Source of the DNA: Bog-473 sp963707835
GTDB taxonomy: Bacteria; Actinomycetota; Acidimicrobiia; Acidimicrobiales; RAAP-2
Assembly (NCBI GenBank): GCA_963707835.1
Contig: CAVPRI010000001.1
Span: 992,001-1,056,000, forward strand
Length of the DNA stretch: 64,000 nt
Direction of reading: 5' to 3'
Shown piece after piece: positions 1 through 8,556 of this stretch. Below the pieces are notes generated by a model. The model saw only the letters and a list, made by a program, of their open reading frames with translations. It did not search any database and was not told the origin of the DNA. Every line of letters starts with the position of its first letter. The first letter of the stretch is position 1. A program made the position numbers and the translations under genes.

Positions 1-37
1 GGACCGCGGTCGGCTGAGGAATGCGTCCCCGGGGCTT

Positions 38-931
38 CTAGACCTCGGCGGTCCCGCCGGCGAACCGGCCGATGACGTCCGCACCGAAGGCCAGCAGCGT
101 CTCCTCGGCGGCGAAGTCGCAGAACCAGACGTAGACGCGCTCGACCCCACGCTCACGCCACCCCTCGAAGTGCTCGACGAGTTCGGGCGCTGTCCCGACC
201 AGGGGAGACGGGCCGAAGCGCCGGCGTGCCGTCTCGGCGGTCTCCTCGCGTCTGCCGGGCTCCCCGACGAACGCCACCTGTAGCTGGAGCGAGCAGCGGG
301 CCGAACCGGCCAAGGGGCGCATCTCGTCGAGCCGGTCGATGATCCCGACGTGGAGGTTCCACCAGTCGGCGTGCGCCGCCACCAGCTCGAGCGTCCGGCG
401 GTCGGCTCCCCCGATGGTGATGGGGATCTTGGAGAGGGGGCAGGGGTGCAGGCGCGCCCCCGCCAGCGTGAAGTGCTCGCCGTGGTGGTCGAGTGACTCG
501 CCCGACCACAGCCCCTCGAGGATCTCGAGCGTCTCCTTGAGCCGTCCGATGCGCGAGAGCGGCTCCGCCTCGCCGACCCCGAAGGCGGCGAGCTCGTCGG
601 CCACCGATCCCCAGCCGAGGCCGAGCTCGAAGCGCCCACCCGAGGCGTGGTCGAGGGTCACCGCCTGTTGCGCCAGGACGGCCGGGTGGCGCAAGGAGTC
701 GCACAGGACCAAGGAACCCACCCGGATGCGCTCCGTCCGGGCTGCCAACCACGTGGACGTGGTCATGGCCTCGAACATGGGGGAGGACTCGGCCAAGGGG
801 GGAGCGAGATGGTCCATGCCGGCGATGCCGGTGAAGCCGGCGGCTTGGGCGACCAGGGCGCGCTGGCTCAACGCGTCCATGGTCATCCGCATCTGGGGGA
901 GGTACAGCCAGAACTCGAGTGAAGGCGTCAT
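38..931 (-). CDS. LLM-class (luciferase-like) F420-dependent oxidoreductase
   Basis: A 297-residue protein with the bacterial luciferase-like TIM-barrel pattern: early M-D-H at about residue 40, the RIRVGSLV strand near residue 70, HPAVLAQQAVTLD near 85, and the GRFELGLGWG segment near 100 that lines the flavin or F420 pocket in this superfamily. The family transfers hydride with F420H2 or FMNH2. An F420 role is inferred from the actinobacterial background and the FrhB-like gene at 58.1-59.2 kb. The substrate cannot be predicted. It lies 12 bp downstream of the K+ channel gene on the same strand and may be co-transcribed. The stop is a TAG 38 bp from the window edge. Confidence 0.85.
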   Translation of the reverse strand: MTPSLEFWLYLPQMRMTMDALSQRALVAQAAGFTGIAGMDHLAPPLAESSPMFEAMTTSTWLAARTERIRVGSLVLCDSLRHPAVLAQQAVTLDHASGGRFELGLGWGSVADELAAFGVGEAEPLSRIGRLKETLEILEGLWSGESLDHHGEHFTLAGARLHPCPLSKIPITIGGADRRTLELVAAHADWWNLHVGIIDRLDEMRPLAGSARCSLQLQVAFVGEPGRREETAETARRRFGPSPLVGTAPELVEHFEGWRERGVERVYVWFCDFAAEETLLAFGADVIGRFAGGTAEV

Positions 932-943
932 GAACCCGGGAAG

Positions 944-1828
944 CTACTCCTCCGTCGTATGCGGGACCGGGGTTCGGCGTTCGGCCTCTCCAGCTGCGGT
1001 CGCCGGCCGGCCCGACCCCAGCTGTTGGCGCAGCGCGGTGAGCTCGGTGACCACGGCGCCCATCGTGGCCGGCTCGACCTGGGCGGACCCGCTCCCCGGC
1101 CCCTCGCTCCGGGGCTCGGCCGGCAGTGGGTCGGAACGACGCGGCGGTCCGGGCTTCTCGAGGCCGAGGAAGTTGGCCAGGGACCCGGCGAGCAAGCCGA
1201 GCACGGTGATGCCGGTGACCATGATCACCACGGCGGCCCAGCGTCCCGTGGGCGTCTTGGGGACGATGTCCCCGTAGCCGACGGTGGTGAGCGTGACCAC
1301 GCCCCACCACAACGCGTCGCCGACGGTGGCGAACTCGGGGTTGGTCGGGTGCTCCGCGTAGTACGCGACCAGTGAGGCGGTGATGAGCACCCCGACCGCC
1401 ACGCCGGCCACGCGGCCGAGACGCTCGAAGAGTTGGCGCGAGGCGCGGCTGGCCATCAGCAGTCGGCCCACACGGGCCAGTCGGAGGAGCACGACGAAGG
1501 CACCGCCGTGCGCCCCGGGCAGCAGGAACCACGGAGCGGTGGCCACGATGACGAACAGGTCGAACCGCCCGAACCCGGTGTGGCGGAAGTCGCGCAGGTG
1601 GCGGACGTGGACGACGTAGTCGGTGAGGAAGACCAGCCAGGTCACGATCCCGACGACCACCGAGAAGGGGTTGCCCTGCTCGGGCACCACGATCAGCGGC
1701 AGGACGGCAGAGACCACGATCGGCAGGCGCATGACGCCGTCGAAGCGGGCGAGGAGCGCCGCATCCGCATCCGTGCGGGGCTGACCGTCGCCGGGACGGG
1801 TGCGGTGGCCTCCGGGCATGCCCGACAT
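944..1828 (-). CDS. Voltage-gated-type potassium channel
   Basis: A 294-residue membrane protein with the six-helix voltage-gated ion channel layout. Hydrophobic segments lie at about residues 33-50, 55-72, 85-105, 135-155 and 185-210. An arginine-spaced S4-like stretch (LLRLARVGRLL) sits near residue 115. The pore loop carries the exact K+ selectivity filter TTVGYGD near residue 180. The last roughly 75 residues are a cytosolic, Pro/Arg-rich tail without a recognisable RCK domain. By family it is a K+ channel of the plasma membrane; gating and physiological role are unknown. Start chosen at ATG 1828; a second ATG lies three codons downstream. Confidence 0.88.
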   Translation of the reverse strand: MSGMPGGHRTRPGDGQPRTDADAALLARFDGVMRLPIVVSAVLPLIVVPEQGNPFSVVVGIVTWLVFLTDYVVHVRHLRDFRHTGFGRFDLFVIVATAPWFLLPGAHGGAFVVLLRLARVGRLLMASRASRQLFERLGRVAGVAVGVLITASLVAYYAEHPTNPEFATVGDALWWGVVTLTTVGYGDIVPKTPTGRWAAVVIMVTGITVLGLLAGSLANFLGLEKPGPPRRSDPLPAEPRSEGPGSGSAQVEPATMGAVVTELTALRQQLGSGRPATAAGEAERRTPVPHTTEE

Positions 1829-1889
1829 CTTGGTCGGCGGCCCCGCTGTGTCGGTGGACCGCCGGGGGCGGCACGCGGGCGGTGCCTGC

Positions 1890-2240
1890 TCAGAGAAGGT
1901 CGAGCAGGCGCTCCGGGGGTCGGGCGATCACGGCTCGGTCGCCCACGACGAAGATGGGCCGCTCCAAGAGGATCGGGTGGGTGGCGATCGCGTCGAGGAG
2001 GGCCTCACCGGTCTGGTCGGCCAGGCCGAGCTCGGCATACGTGGCCTCGCCCGTCCGCATCATCTGGCGCGGGTCCTCGATGCCGAGTTGGCGCATGAGC
2101 CGCAACAGGTCCTGGGTGGTCGGGGGGTCGTCGAGGTAGGCAACCTGCTCGGCCTCGACGCCGCGCTCGGCAAGCAGGGCCAGGGCCGTGCGGCACTTCG
2201 AGCATCTGGGGTTGACATAGACCTGCGTGCGTGCTTCCAC
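1890..2240 (-). CDS. arsC: ArsC/Spx-family arsenate reductase-like protein
   Basis: About 116 residues from the GTG at 2240, the normal size for the ArsC/YfgD family; the frame stays open upstream to 2297, but that would add a non-conserved leader. The N-terminal NPRCSKCRTAL motif holds the active-site cysteine. It is followed by a second cysteine (CxxC) instead of the CxxS common in YfgD proteins, a feature shared with Spx. The C-terminal HPILLERPIFV supplies the conserved substrate-binding arginine. Arsenate reduction is the family label. No arsenite pump or ArsR lies nearby, so a general thiol oxidoreductase role is equally possible. It stands between the channel gene and a lipoprotein gene. 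Confidence 0.8.
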   Translation of the reverse strand: MEARTQVYVNPRCSKCRTALALLAERGVEAEQVAYLDDPPTTQDLLRLMRQLGIEDPRQMMRTGEATYAELGLADQTGEALLDAIATHPILLERPIFVVGDRAVIARPPERLLDLL

Positions 2241-2293
2241 GGGCCAGACGCTAGGGCATGGGATCGGGGCGCGGAGCCCCGGTTCGGTCCTCG

Positions 2294-3760
2294 TCACGGT
2301 TCACCGGGGGGCAAGGCGGCCAGCGCGTCCGCCCACGAGTAGGCGAGCGCGTCGGTCGGGGAGTCGGCCACGGCGAGCGTCACCGCCATCGACGTGCCTC
2401 CCCGGTCACCGCGGTGGGTGTCCCCGGCGGGGACGACCGCAGCCCCCATGACCAGGTTGGCCCCCGAGCCGAAGTCGTCGAGGATGCCCTTGCGGTGGCC
2501 CCAACAGCCCGGCGCTCCCAACCGCGTGCAGTCGAGGTTCCCGCTGTCGAAGCCGTCGTCGTACATCCATCCGTAGACGGCGTCGAGCCCGTTGCTCGAA
2601 CCACCGGCCCACTCGGCGTCGTCGAGGAGATAGGCGGGACCGGGATCGGGGGGATCATCGGCGGCAACGGCTCCACGCCGTGCGTTCGAGTCCAGCGACG
2701 CGGTGAGCCCAGCGAACGGTGACAGGCCGCGATCGCCCCTCTCGAGGTTGATGGCGTCGAAGAGCTGCTCGGCCGTGCCGAGCGCGGCGAAACCAGCCGG
2801 CAGGACCATGGGCCGGATGCCCTCTTGGGCATGCGCGTGGTTGATGGCGGCCAGCGCGGCGGCGATGCACGACGGTGTGTTGTCGAGCCCCCCGCGACTG
2901 CAGATCCGGGTGAAGTCCGGATGGGCGGCCACGTTGTGGCGAGGGTCGGGGATGCCGGTGGCGGACTCGGTCGGGAGGACGTGACGGAGCGGGAGGAGCT
3001 TCCCCCGGGCGGTGGCGGCCAGCGCCTCCTTCCAGGTGTAGACCAATGGTCCGGCTTGGGCCGGGCCCGCCGCGAACACGGCGGCCAGAGACGAGCCGCC
3101 GCGGTCGCCTGGCGACGAGTCACCGATGGGATCGAAAGCTGCGCCCATGACCAGGCGGCCTCGCCCGAAGTGCCCGAGGAGGTTGTGGCGGTCGGCCCAG
3201 CACCCAGAGGTCACGGCGCGGCCGCAGTGCGGGACGCCCGTGCCCGGCCCGTCGTCGTACATCCACTGGTAGGTGGCGTCGAGACCGTTGGTCACGGCAC
3301 CGATCCATTCGGAGGCCACTGACGAGTACGGCCCTCCCGGGTCCGGCGGGAGCCCGGCCGCAGCCGCACCGCGACCCGCATTGCGATCGAGTGACGCGCT
3401 CAGTCCGGTGAACGGGGGGAGGCCGCGGTCCACTCGCTCGCGGTCGACGGACACGAAGACCTGCTCGGGAACGCTCAGCGCCGCGAAGTCGGAGGGCAGA
3501 TCCATGGCGACGAGGCCCTGGCCGGCGCGCGCCGCATCGACGGCCTGCAGCGTCAGGCGGAGACAGACGCTCGACGTGTCGATGCCGATCGGCGCGCACG
3601 TCGCGGGGTAGTCAGGCGAGGGTCGCACCGACGCCGGGGGGTCGCCGAGCACCGATCCTCCCGAAGGGCTGGTGCATCCCGCGGCCACGAGGAGCGTCAT
3701 CCCCAGGACAGCCGCGACTGGCCACGTGGCCGTCCGCCTCGACTCCACCCAGCCCCGCAT
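2294..3760 (-). CDS. Lipoprotein with two tandem CAP/SCP-like domains
   Basis: From ATG 3760 the protein is 488 residues. The start is favoured because it gives a textbook lipoprotein signal: two arginines, a hydrophobic core, and the lipobox LVAAGC ending at about residue 28. The mature part is an internal duplication. Each half has an EQ-hydrophobic start, a [N/D]xER..RGL.PF.GL segment, then WMYDDG, a GCW(A/G)(D/H)R motif and a DRGG.S block. The WGHRKGIL stretch of the second half resembles the CAP (SCP/PR-1) fold signature GHR.NIL. It is expected on the outer face of the membrane; its activity is unknown. It diverges from the photolyase gene. Confidence 0.7.
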   Translation of the reverse strand: MRGWVESRRTATWPVAAVLGMTLLVAAGCTSPSGGSVLGDPPASVRPSPDYPATCAPIGIDTSSVCLRLTLQAVDAARAGQGLVAMDLPSDFAALSVPEQVFVSVDRERVDRGLPPFTGLSASLDRNAGRGAAAAGLPPDPGGPYSSVASEWIGAVTNGLDATYQWMYDDGPGTGVPHCGRAVTSGCWADRHNLLGHFGRGRLVMGAAFDPIGDSSPGDRGGSSLAAVFAAGPAQAGPLVYTWKEALAATARGKLLPLRHVLPTESATGIPDPRHNVAAHPDFTRICSRGGLDNTPSCIAAALAAINHAHAQEGIRPMVLPAGFAALGTAEQLFDAINLERGDRGLSPFAGLTASLDSNARRGAVAADDPPDPGPAYLLDDAEWAGGSSNGLDAVYGWMYDDGFDSGNLDCTRLGAPGCWGHRKGILDDFGSGANLVMGAAVVPAGDTHRGDRGGTSMAVTLAVADSPTDALAYSWADALAALPPGEP

Positions 3761-3800
3761 CAGGGGGACCACGGTAGCCAGCCCCGCCGACGGGGCGGGA

Positions 3801-3857
3801 GCGGACCAGCGGAGGTCCGCACGCCCCGGCACGGAGGTTGATATTTATCACTAAAAT
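3801..3857 (+). promoter_or_regulatory. Putative photolyase promoter with inverted repeats
   Basis: The short gap between the divergent lipoprotein and photolyase genes ends in an AT-rich patch that stands out in this GC-rich DNA. It contains a perfect 12-bp inverted repeat, TGATA-TT-TATCA, at 3839-3850, and a TAAAAT hexamer at 3852-3857. The hexamer lies 6 bp before the ATG at 3864, so the transcript could be leaderless. A second inverted repeat, GCGGAC(N8)GTCCGC, lies at 3801-3820. The palindrome is a candidate regulator or light-responsive operator. No regulator gene is adjacent. Confidence 0.4.
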
Positions 3858-3863
3858 CGCGGG

Positions 3864-5192
3864 ATGACCGGGCCGACGACCGTCGTCCTCTTCACCTGTG
3901 ACCTCAGGGTGCACGACCATCCGGCGCTGTGGTCGGTCTGCTCGTCCGGTGCGACGGTGGTGCCGCTGTTCGTGGTTGACCCCGCCCTTTCCACCCGCCA
4001 TCTGGCTTCCCAGAACCGCGGGGCCTTCTTGGCCGAGTCCCTGCACGATCTGCGCCGCTCCCTGCGCGACCGGGGCGGCGAGCTGTTCGTCCGCCGGGGG
4101 GATTCCGTCGAGGAGGTGCTCAAGGTGGTGTCGGAATCGGGGGCGGCTGGGGTCGTGCTCACGGAAGACGTCGGGCTGTTCGCACAGGCTCGCCAGGCTC
4201 GCCTCCAGCGAGCTTGCGCAGCGCAGCGCTGGTCCTTCGCTGTGCATCCGGGGTCCTCGGTCGTGCCGGCGGGGGCGGTGACCCCGGCCGGTCGCGATCA
4301 CTACGCGGTGTTCACGCCGTACTGGAACCGGTGGCGCGCCACGCCCCGCCGAGCGACGGTGCCCGCCCCTCGTCGTGTCAGGGTTCCGGCAGCACTGGCC
4401 CCGGGGGCCCTCCCGGGCTCTCCGAGCGGAACCCGGGCGACCTCGCCTGAGCGCCTTCCAGGCGGGGAACGGGCGGGTCGTGCCCGCTGGGCTCGTTGGG
4501 CCCGCCGGCACCTGGCCGCCTACGGCGAGGGCCATGACGACCTGGCCGCCGACAGCACCTCTCGCATCGGGGCCTACCTCCATTTCGGGTGCCTGTCCCC
4601 GCTGGAGGTGGGAGAACGCGCCGGCCCCCATGAGCCGTTCGTGCGCCAGTTGTGCTGGCGCGACTTCCACCGGCAGGTGGCGTTCGCCTTTCCCGAACTG
4701 GGACGACGGGATTACCGCGGCCCCGGTCGGCGGTGGCGGCACGACCCGGCCGCCGTCTCGTCCTGGCGCGACGGCCGCACGGGCGTGCCCATCGTCGACG
4801 CGGCCATGCGGCAGCTGCGGGTGGAGGGCTTCATCCACAACCGGACGCGCATGCTGGCCGCCGCCTACCTGACCAAGGAACTGGGTGTGGACTGGCGGAT
4901 CGGTGCGGCGCACTTCGCCGACTGGCTGGTGGACGCCGACGTGGCCAATAACGCGGGAAACTGGCAGTGGATCGCCGGCACGGGCAACGACACCAGGCCC
5001 AACCGGCGGTTCAACCTGATGCGACAGGCCCGACGACATGACCCTGACGGGACCTACGTCCGGCGGTACGTGCCCGAGCTCCGGGAAGTGCCCGGGGGAG
5101 CGGTGCACGAGCCCTGGATGCTCCCCGAGGAGCGGTTGCGGGCGATCGGCTACGAAGCCGCGCTGGGGCTGGGCCCGAGCGCGAGGAGGTGA
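3864..5192 (+). CDS. phrB: Deoxyribodipyrimidine photolyase / cryptochrome family protein
   Basis: A 442-residue flavoprotein of the photolyase/cryptochrome family. The N-terminal Rossmann-like domain (about residues 1-130) opens with VVLFTCDLRVHDHPAL. The C-terminal FAD domain carries WRDFHRQV, the DAAMRQL..GFIHNRTRM block, and WLVDADVANNAGNWQW followed by TRPNRRFNLMRQ, the signature of CPD photolyases. It would split UV-induced pyrimidine dimers with blue light; a cryptochrome function cannot be excluded. The next gene's ribosome-binding site overlaps its stop codon, so the two genes are probably translated from one message. Confidence 0.92.
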   Translation: MTGPTTVVLFTCDLRVHDHPALWSVCSSGATVVPLFVVDPALSTRHLASQNRGAFLAESLHDLRRSLRDRGGELFVRRGDSVEEVLKVVSESGAAGVVLTEDVGLFAQARQARLQRACAAQRWSFAVHPGSSVVPAGAVTPAGRDHYAVFTPYWNRWRATPRRATVPAPRRVRVPAALAPGALPGSPSGTRATSPERLPGGERAGRARWARWARRHLAAYGEGHDDLAADSTSRIGAYLHFGCLSPLEVGERAGPHEPFVRQLCWRDFHRQVAFAFPELGRRDYRGPGRRWRHDPAAVSSWRDGRTGVPIVDAAMRQLRVEGFIHNRTRMLAAAYLTKELGVDWRIGAAHFADWLVDADVANNAGNWQWIAGTGNDTRPNRRFNLMRQARRHDPDGTYVRRYVPELREVPGGAVHEPWMLPEERLRAIGYEAALGLGPSARR

Positions 5193-5196
5193 TCAG

Positions 5197-6570
5197 GTGG
5201 GACTTCGCTATGCCAGCACAGTCGGCGCCCCGGCGGAGCAGGTCGTGGCCTGGCACCGCCGCCCCGGCGCCATCCGGCGCCTCGTCCCGCCGTGGCAGCC
5301 GTTGGAGGTCGTGGCGGAGGCGCCCTCCCTCGAGGAAGGCCGTGCCGTGCTGCGGCTCCCGGGCGGCCTGCGCTGGGTGGCCCAGCACCGCGGCCTGCGG
5401 CCCGGTGACGAGGCTGAGCACGGGTTCGTCGACGAGCTCGTGTCCCTGCCCCTCCGCTGGCGGCACACGCACGGTTTCGAGGCGGTGGGAGCCTCGGCGA
5501 CCCGGGTGAGCGACGCCGTCGACACGCCGGTACCGGGCCGGTTCTTGCTCCAGACCTTCCGCTACCGGCAGCGGCAGCTCGGCGACGATCTGGCCGCTCA
5601 CGCTCGGTCCGCTTCGTTCGGGGCGCGTCCTTCGACCGTTGCGGTGACCGGATCCTCGGGGCTCGTCGGCTCGGCGCTGTCCGCGTACCTCTCCACCGGC
5701 GGGTACCGCGTCGTGCGGCTGGTCAGGGGCGCGCCGCGCCGGGAAGGTGAGCGCCGTTGGGACCCGCTGCACCCGGAGCCGGCCGCCTTCGAGGGAGTCG
5801 ATGCCGTCGTCCACCTCGCCGGGGCGTCCATCGCCGGCCGGTTCACCCGCGCCCACAAGCAGGCGGTGCGCGACAGCCGGGTCGGGCCCACCAGGGCGAT
5901 GGCGGCCGTTGTGGGCTCCATGCTCGACGGGCCGGGGACCATGGTGGTGGCGTCCGCCATCGGCTTCTACGGTCCCGACGGGGGCGACGAACCGCTGACC
6001 GAGGAGAGCCGGCGGGGCACCGGCTTCCTGGCCGACGTGGTCGGGGAGTGGGAGGCGGCGGCACGTCCGGCTCGCGACGCCGGCAAGCGGGTCGTCAACG
6101 TGCGGACCGGTATCGTCCAGTCGGCCCGTGGGGGGAGCCTGGCGTTACTCCGTCGCCTGTTCACGACCGGGCTGGGGGGACCGCTGGCTCCGGGTTCCCA
6201 GTGGGTGTCGTGGATCGGGCTCGACGACCTCCTCGACGTCTACGGACGCTCACTCGGGGACGAGGCCCTCGAGGGCCCGCTCAACGCGGTGGCTCCCGAG
6301 CCGGTGACCAACCGCCAGTACGCTCGCATCCTCGCCGGGGTCCTCCACCGCCCGGCCCTCGTGCCCGTGCCCCCGGTCGGTCCACGCCTGCTCCTCGGCG
6401 CCGAGGGAGCACGCGAGCTGGTGGGGGCGAGCCAGCGTGTGGAGCCCGACCGTTTGGCGGCCCGGGGCCACCTCTACCGGCATCCGACACTCGAGGCGTG
6501 CCTCCGCCACGAGCTGGGTCACGTGGACGCGCCGCTCCCGGGGGAGTCGCTCGGTTCGTCGCCCTCGTAG
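5197..6570 (+). CDS. SRPBCC domain fused to TIGR01777-family SDR epimerase-like protein
   Basis: The GTG at 5197 has a strong GAGGAGGT ribosome-binding site overlapping the photolyase stop. The 457-residue product has two parts. Residues 1-145 look like a SRPBCC/polyketide-cyclase domain (PPWQPLEVV, WRHTHGFE, FRYRQRQL). Residues 150-440 form an NAD(P)-binding SDR of the YfcH/SDR39U1 type, with VAVTGSSGLVGSAL, VVHLAGASIAGRF, SAIGFYG, RTGIVQS and NAVAPEPVTNRQY. Its substrate is unknown. It follows the photolyase with no gap. The 3' end overlaps the convergent PPK2 gene by about 50 bp. Confidence 0.85.
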   Translation: MGLRYASTVGAPAEQVVAWHRRPGAIRRLVPPWQPLEVVAEAPSLEEGRAVLRLPGGLRWVAQHRGLRPGDEAEHGFVDELVSLPLRWRHTHGFEAVGASATRVSDAVDTPVPGRFLLQTFRYRQRQLGDDLAAHARSASFGARPSTVAVTGSSGLVGSALSAYLSTGGYRVVRLVRGAPRREGERRWDPLHPEPAAFEGVDAVVHLAGASIAGRFTRAHKQAVRDSRVGPTRAMAAVVGSMLDGPGTMVVASAIGFYGPDGGDEPLTEESRRGTGFLADVVGEWEAAARPARDAGKRVVNVRTGIVQSARGGSLALLRRLFTTGLGGPLAPGSQWVSWIGLDDLLDVYGRSLGDEALEGPLNAVAPEPVTNRQYARILAGVLHRPALVPVPPVGPRLLLGAEGARELVGASQRVEPDRLAARGHLYRHPTLEACLRHELGHVDAPLPGESLGSSPS

Positions 6571-7488
6571 GGATCGGCGGGAGCGCCCGGCGGCGCCTCG
6601 GCCATGAGCTCTGCCCTGGCCCGCAGGTCGTCCTCGCGCTGGTCGTCCGAGACCACGGGGAACTGCGGATGCAGCTCCGCCAGCGCGTGGGCCAGCACGG
6701 CGCCCACGCAGATGCGGGCGAACCACTTGTGGTCGGCCGGGATCACGTGCCACGGCGCCCACTCGGTGCTGGTGTGCGAGAGCACCTCGGAGAAGGCCTT
6801 CTGGTAGTCGTCCCAGTAGCCGCGCTCGCGGACGTCGGCAGCCGAGAATTTCCAGTTGTGGTCGGGGAGGTCCAGGCGGCGCAAGAAGCGTCGCCGCTGC
6901 TCCTCCTTCGAGATGTTGAGGAGCACCTTGAGCACCAGGATCCCGTTGTCGCCCAGATAGTGCTCCCACTCGTTGATCTCGTGGAAGCGCCGCCTCCAGA
7001 ACTCCCCTTTCCCGTCTGGGTCCGGCAGGTGCTGGCGGGCCAGCAGCTCAGGGTGCACGCGCACCACGAGGACTTCCTCGTAGTGGGACCGGTTGAAGAT
7101 CCCGATCTCGCCCCGTGCCGGCAGCCGACCGCGCGTAGCGCCAGAGGTAGTCGTGGAGTAGCTCCTCGGTCGAGGGGACTCCGAAGCTCGTGACGTGGAC
7201 CCCTTGGGGGTTCACCCCGCTGATCACGTGGCGGACGACGCCGTCCTTGCCGGCCGCGTCGAGGGCCTGGAGGCACAGCAGTACGCCGTGGGTGTCCTGA
7301 GCGGCCAGCCTCTCCTGGGAGGCAGACAGCAGTGCCACGCTCTCGGCCAACAGGCGCTCACTGTCGCGCTTCTTGACGAAGGCGGTGTGTGCTGGGTCGA
7401 AGGCGTCTGAGAGCACGACCTTGGACCCCGGGCGCACCCGGATCAGGTCCACCAGCTCGCCGATCCATTCCGGCACCGCCCCGCTCAC
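6519..7488 (-). CDS. ppk2: Polyphosphate kinase 2 family protein (frameshifted here)
   Basis: Reconstructed product of about 322 residues. The first part has the PPK2 P-loop region LCLQALDAAGKDGVV followed by NPQGVHVTSFGVPS and LWRYAR. After a single-base break near 7130 the second frame continues with HYEEVLVVRVHPELL, FHEINEWEHYLGDNG, LNISKEEQRRRF and DHNWKFS, all PPK2 landmarks. PPK2 enzymes make nucleotides from polyphosphate, or the reverse, in the cytosol. The break removes no motif, so it is probably a one-base insertion error. The start is GTG 7488 or GTG 7476. A 62-residue gene lies just upstream. Confidence 0.85.
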
Positions 7489-7528
7489 CCCACGAGCCCG
7501 CCCTCCCGCCGCGTGCCGGCCACCATCA

Positions 7529-7717
7529 CTACTCGGGCGTGCGGGGCGGGTTGTCGAGCAGGTACAGGACCGACTCGAGCACCGAACGGCGCTCGCGTAG
7601 ACCCTCGCGGTACGAAGGGTTGTCGGTGTCGGCGATCTCGGAGCTGAGGTCGCCGAGGGAGCTCTCGAGCAGTTGCTGGAGCTCGGCACACTGTCCTTCG
7701 GTGAGCTCGATCAGCAT
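7529..7717 (-). CDS. Small conserved hypothetical protein (62 aa)
   Basis: An acidic, probably helical 62-residue protein starting at ATG 7717, preceded by AGGAGA at good spacing. It begins MLIELTEGQ and contains LLESSLGDLSSEIADTD, then YREGLRERRSVLESVL. It is cytosolic, with no cysteine pair or membrane segment. I know similar small actinobacterial proteins only as hypotheticals. It lies about 40 bp upstream of PPK2 on the same strand and could be in the same transcript. No function is assigned. Confidence 0.7.
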   Translation of the reverse strand: MLIELTEGQCAELQQLLESSLGDLSSEIADTDNPSYREGLRERRSVLESVLYLLDNPPRTPE

Positions 7718-7876
7718 GAGGTCTCCTCCCGGCACTCGACGGCTGCCGAACCGTTCGACGGCCGCGCACCCTCGCGGGTTCGGTGCACAACCTAGGCGAG
7801 CGTGCGGCGCCGTGCCCAGAGTGCGCCTGCGGCGCCGTGCAGGGGCACTACCGTCGACGCGGTCAGAAAGGACCCC

Positions 7877-8462
7877 GTGCACCCTGCCGTCGCCATCGCC
7901 GTGTTCCCGATCATCTTCCTCGGTGAGCTGCCGGACAAGACGATGTTCGCGTCGTTGGTGATGTCGACGCGGGGACGGCCCGCAGTGGTCTGGGCGGGTG
8001 CCGCGGTCGCGTTCGCGGTCCACGTCGTGATCGCCGTCACCATCGGCACAGCTCTGTTCCACCTCCTGCCCAAGCGGGCGCTCGACGACGCTGGTCGCCG
8101 TGATGTTCCTGGGCGGCGCGGTGCTGGCCTTGCGCGAGGCGGTCAAGGAGCATCAGAACGAGGAGATCGTCGAGCGGGAGGTGGCTTCCCACCGGCGGCT
8201 GGCGGTGACCGCATTCCTCGTCATCTTCCTGGCCGAGTGGGGAGACCTCACGCAGATCCTCACGGCCAACCTGGCGGCCCACTACCACGACCCCTGGTCC
8301 GTCGCCGTGGGTGCCGTGCTGGCCCTGTGGGCGGTGGCCGGCTTGGCGGTGGTCAGCGGGCAGAGCCTGCTGCGTCTCGTGAACGTGGCAACGATACGGG
8401 TCGTCACGGCGGTCGTCCTGACCGGGTTGGCCGGTTGGGCCATCTACGAGGCGGTGCGCTGA
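7877..8462 (+). CDS. UPF0016/GDT1 (TMEM165) family membrane transporter, frameshifted here
   Basis: About 194 residues with six predicted membrane helices in two related halves, as in the UPF0016 family of Mn2+/Ca2+ cation exporters. The first half carries FLGELPDKTMFASLVM and the second FLAEWGDLTQILTANL, matching the family's paired E-x-G-D-[KR]-[ST] motifs. The first copy has Pro where Gly is usual, and the second has Leu after GD. The frame breaks once near 8090, between the halves. GTG 7877 with AAAGGA upstream is the best start. A manganese export role is a family-level inference. Confidence 0.78.
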
Positions 8463-8556
8463 GCGGGCCGGTGGCGAGGGCCGCCGGGGTCGGGGACCCC
8501 GTGGTGGGCGCGGCCGGTCCAGGCGCGAGGGTACGAGGTCGGCTACAAAGGGGGCG

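Noticed and set aside
153..1874. 573-codon minus-strand frame spanning two genes
   Set aside because: It overlaps the oxidoreductase and the K+ channel genes in another frame and is Arg/Pro-rich without any motif.
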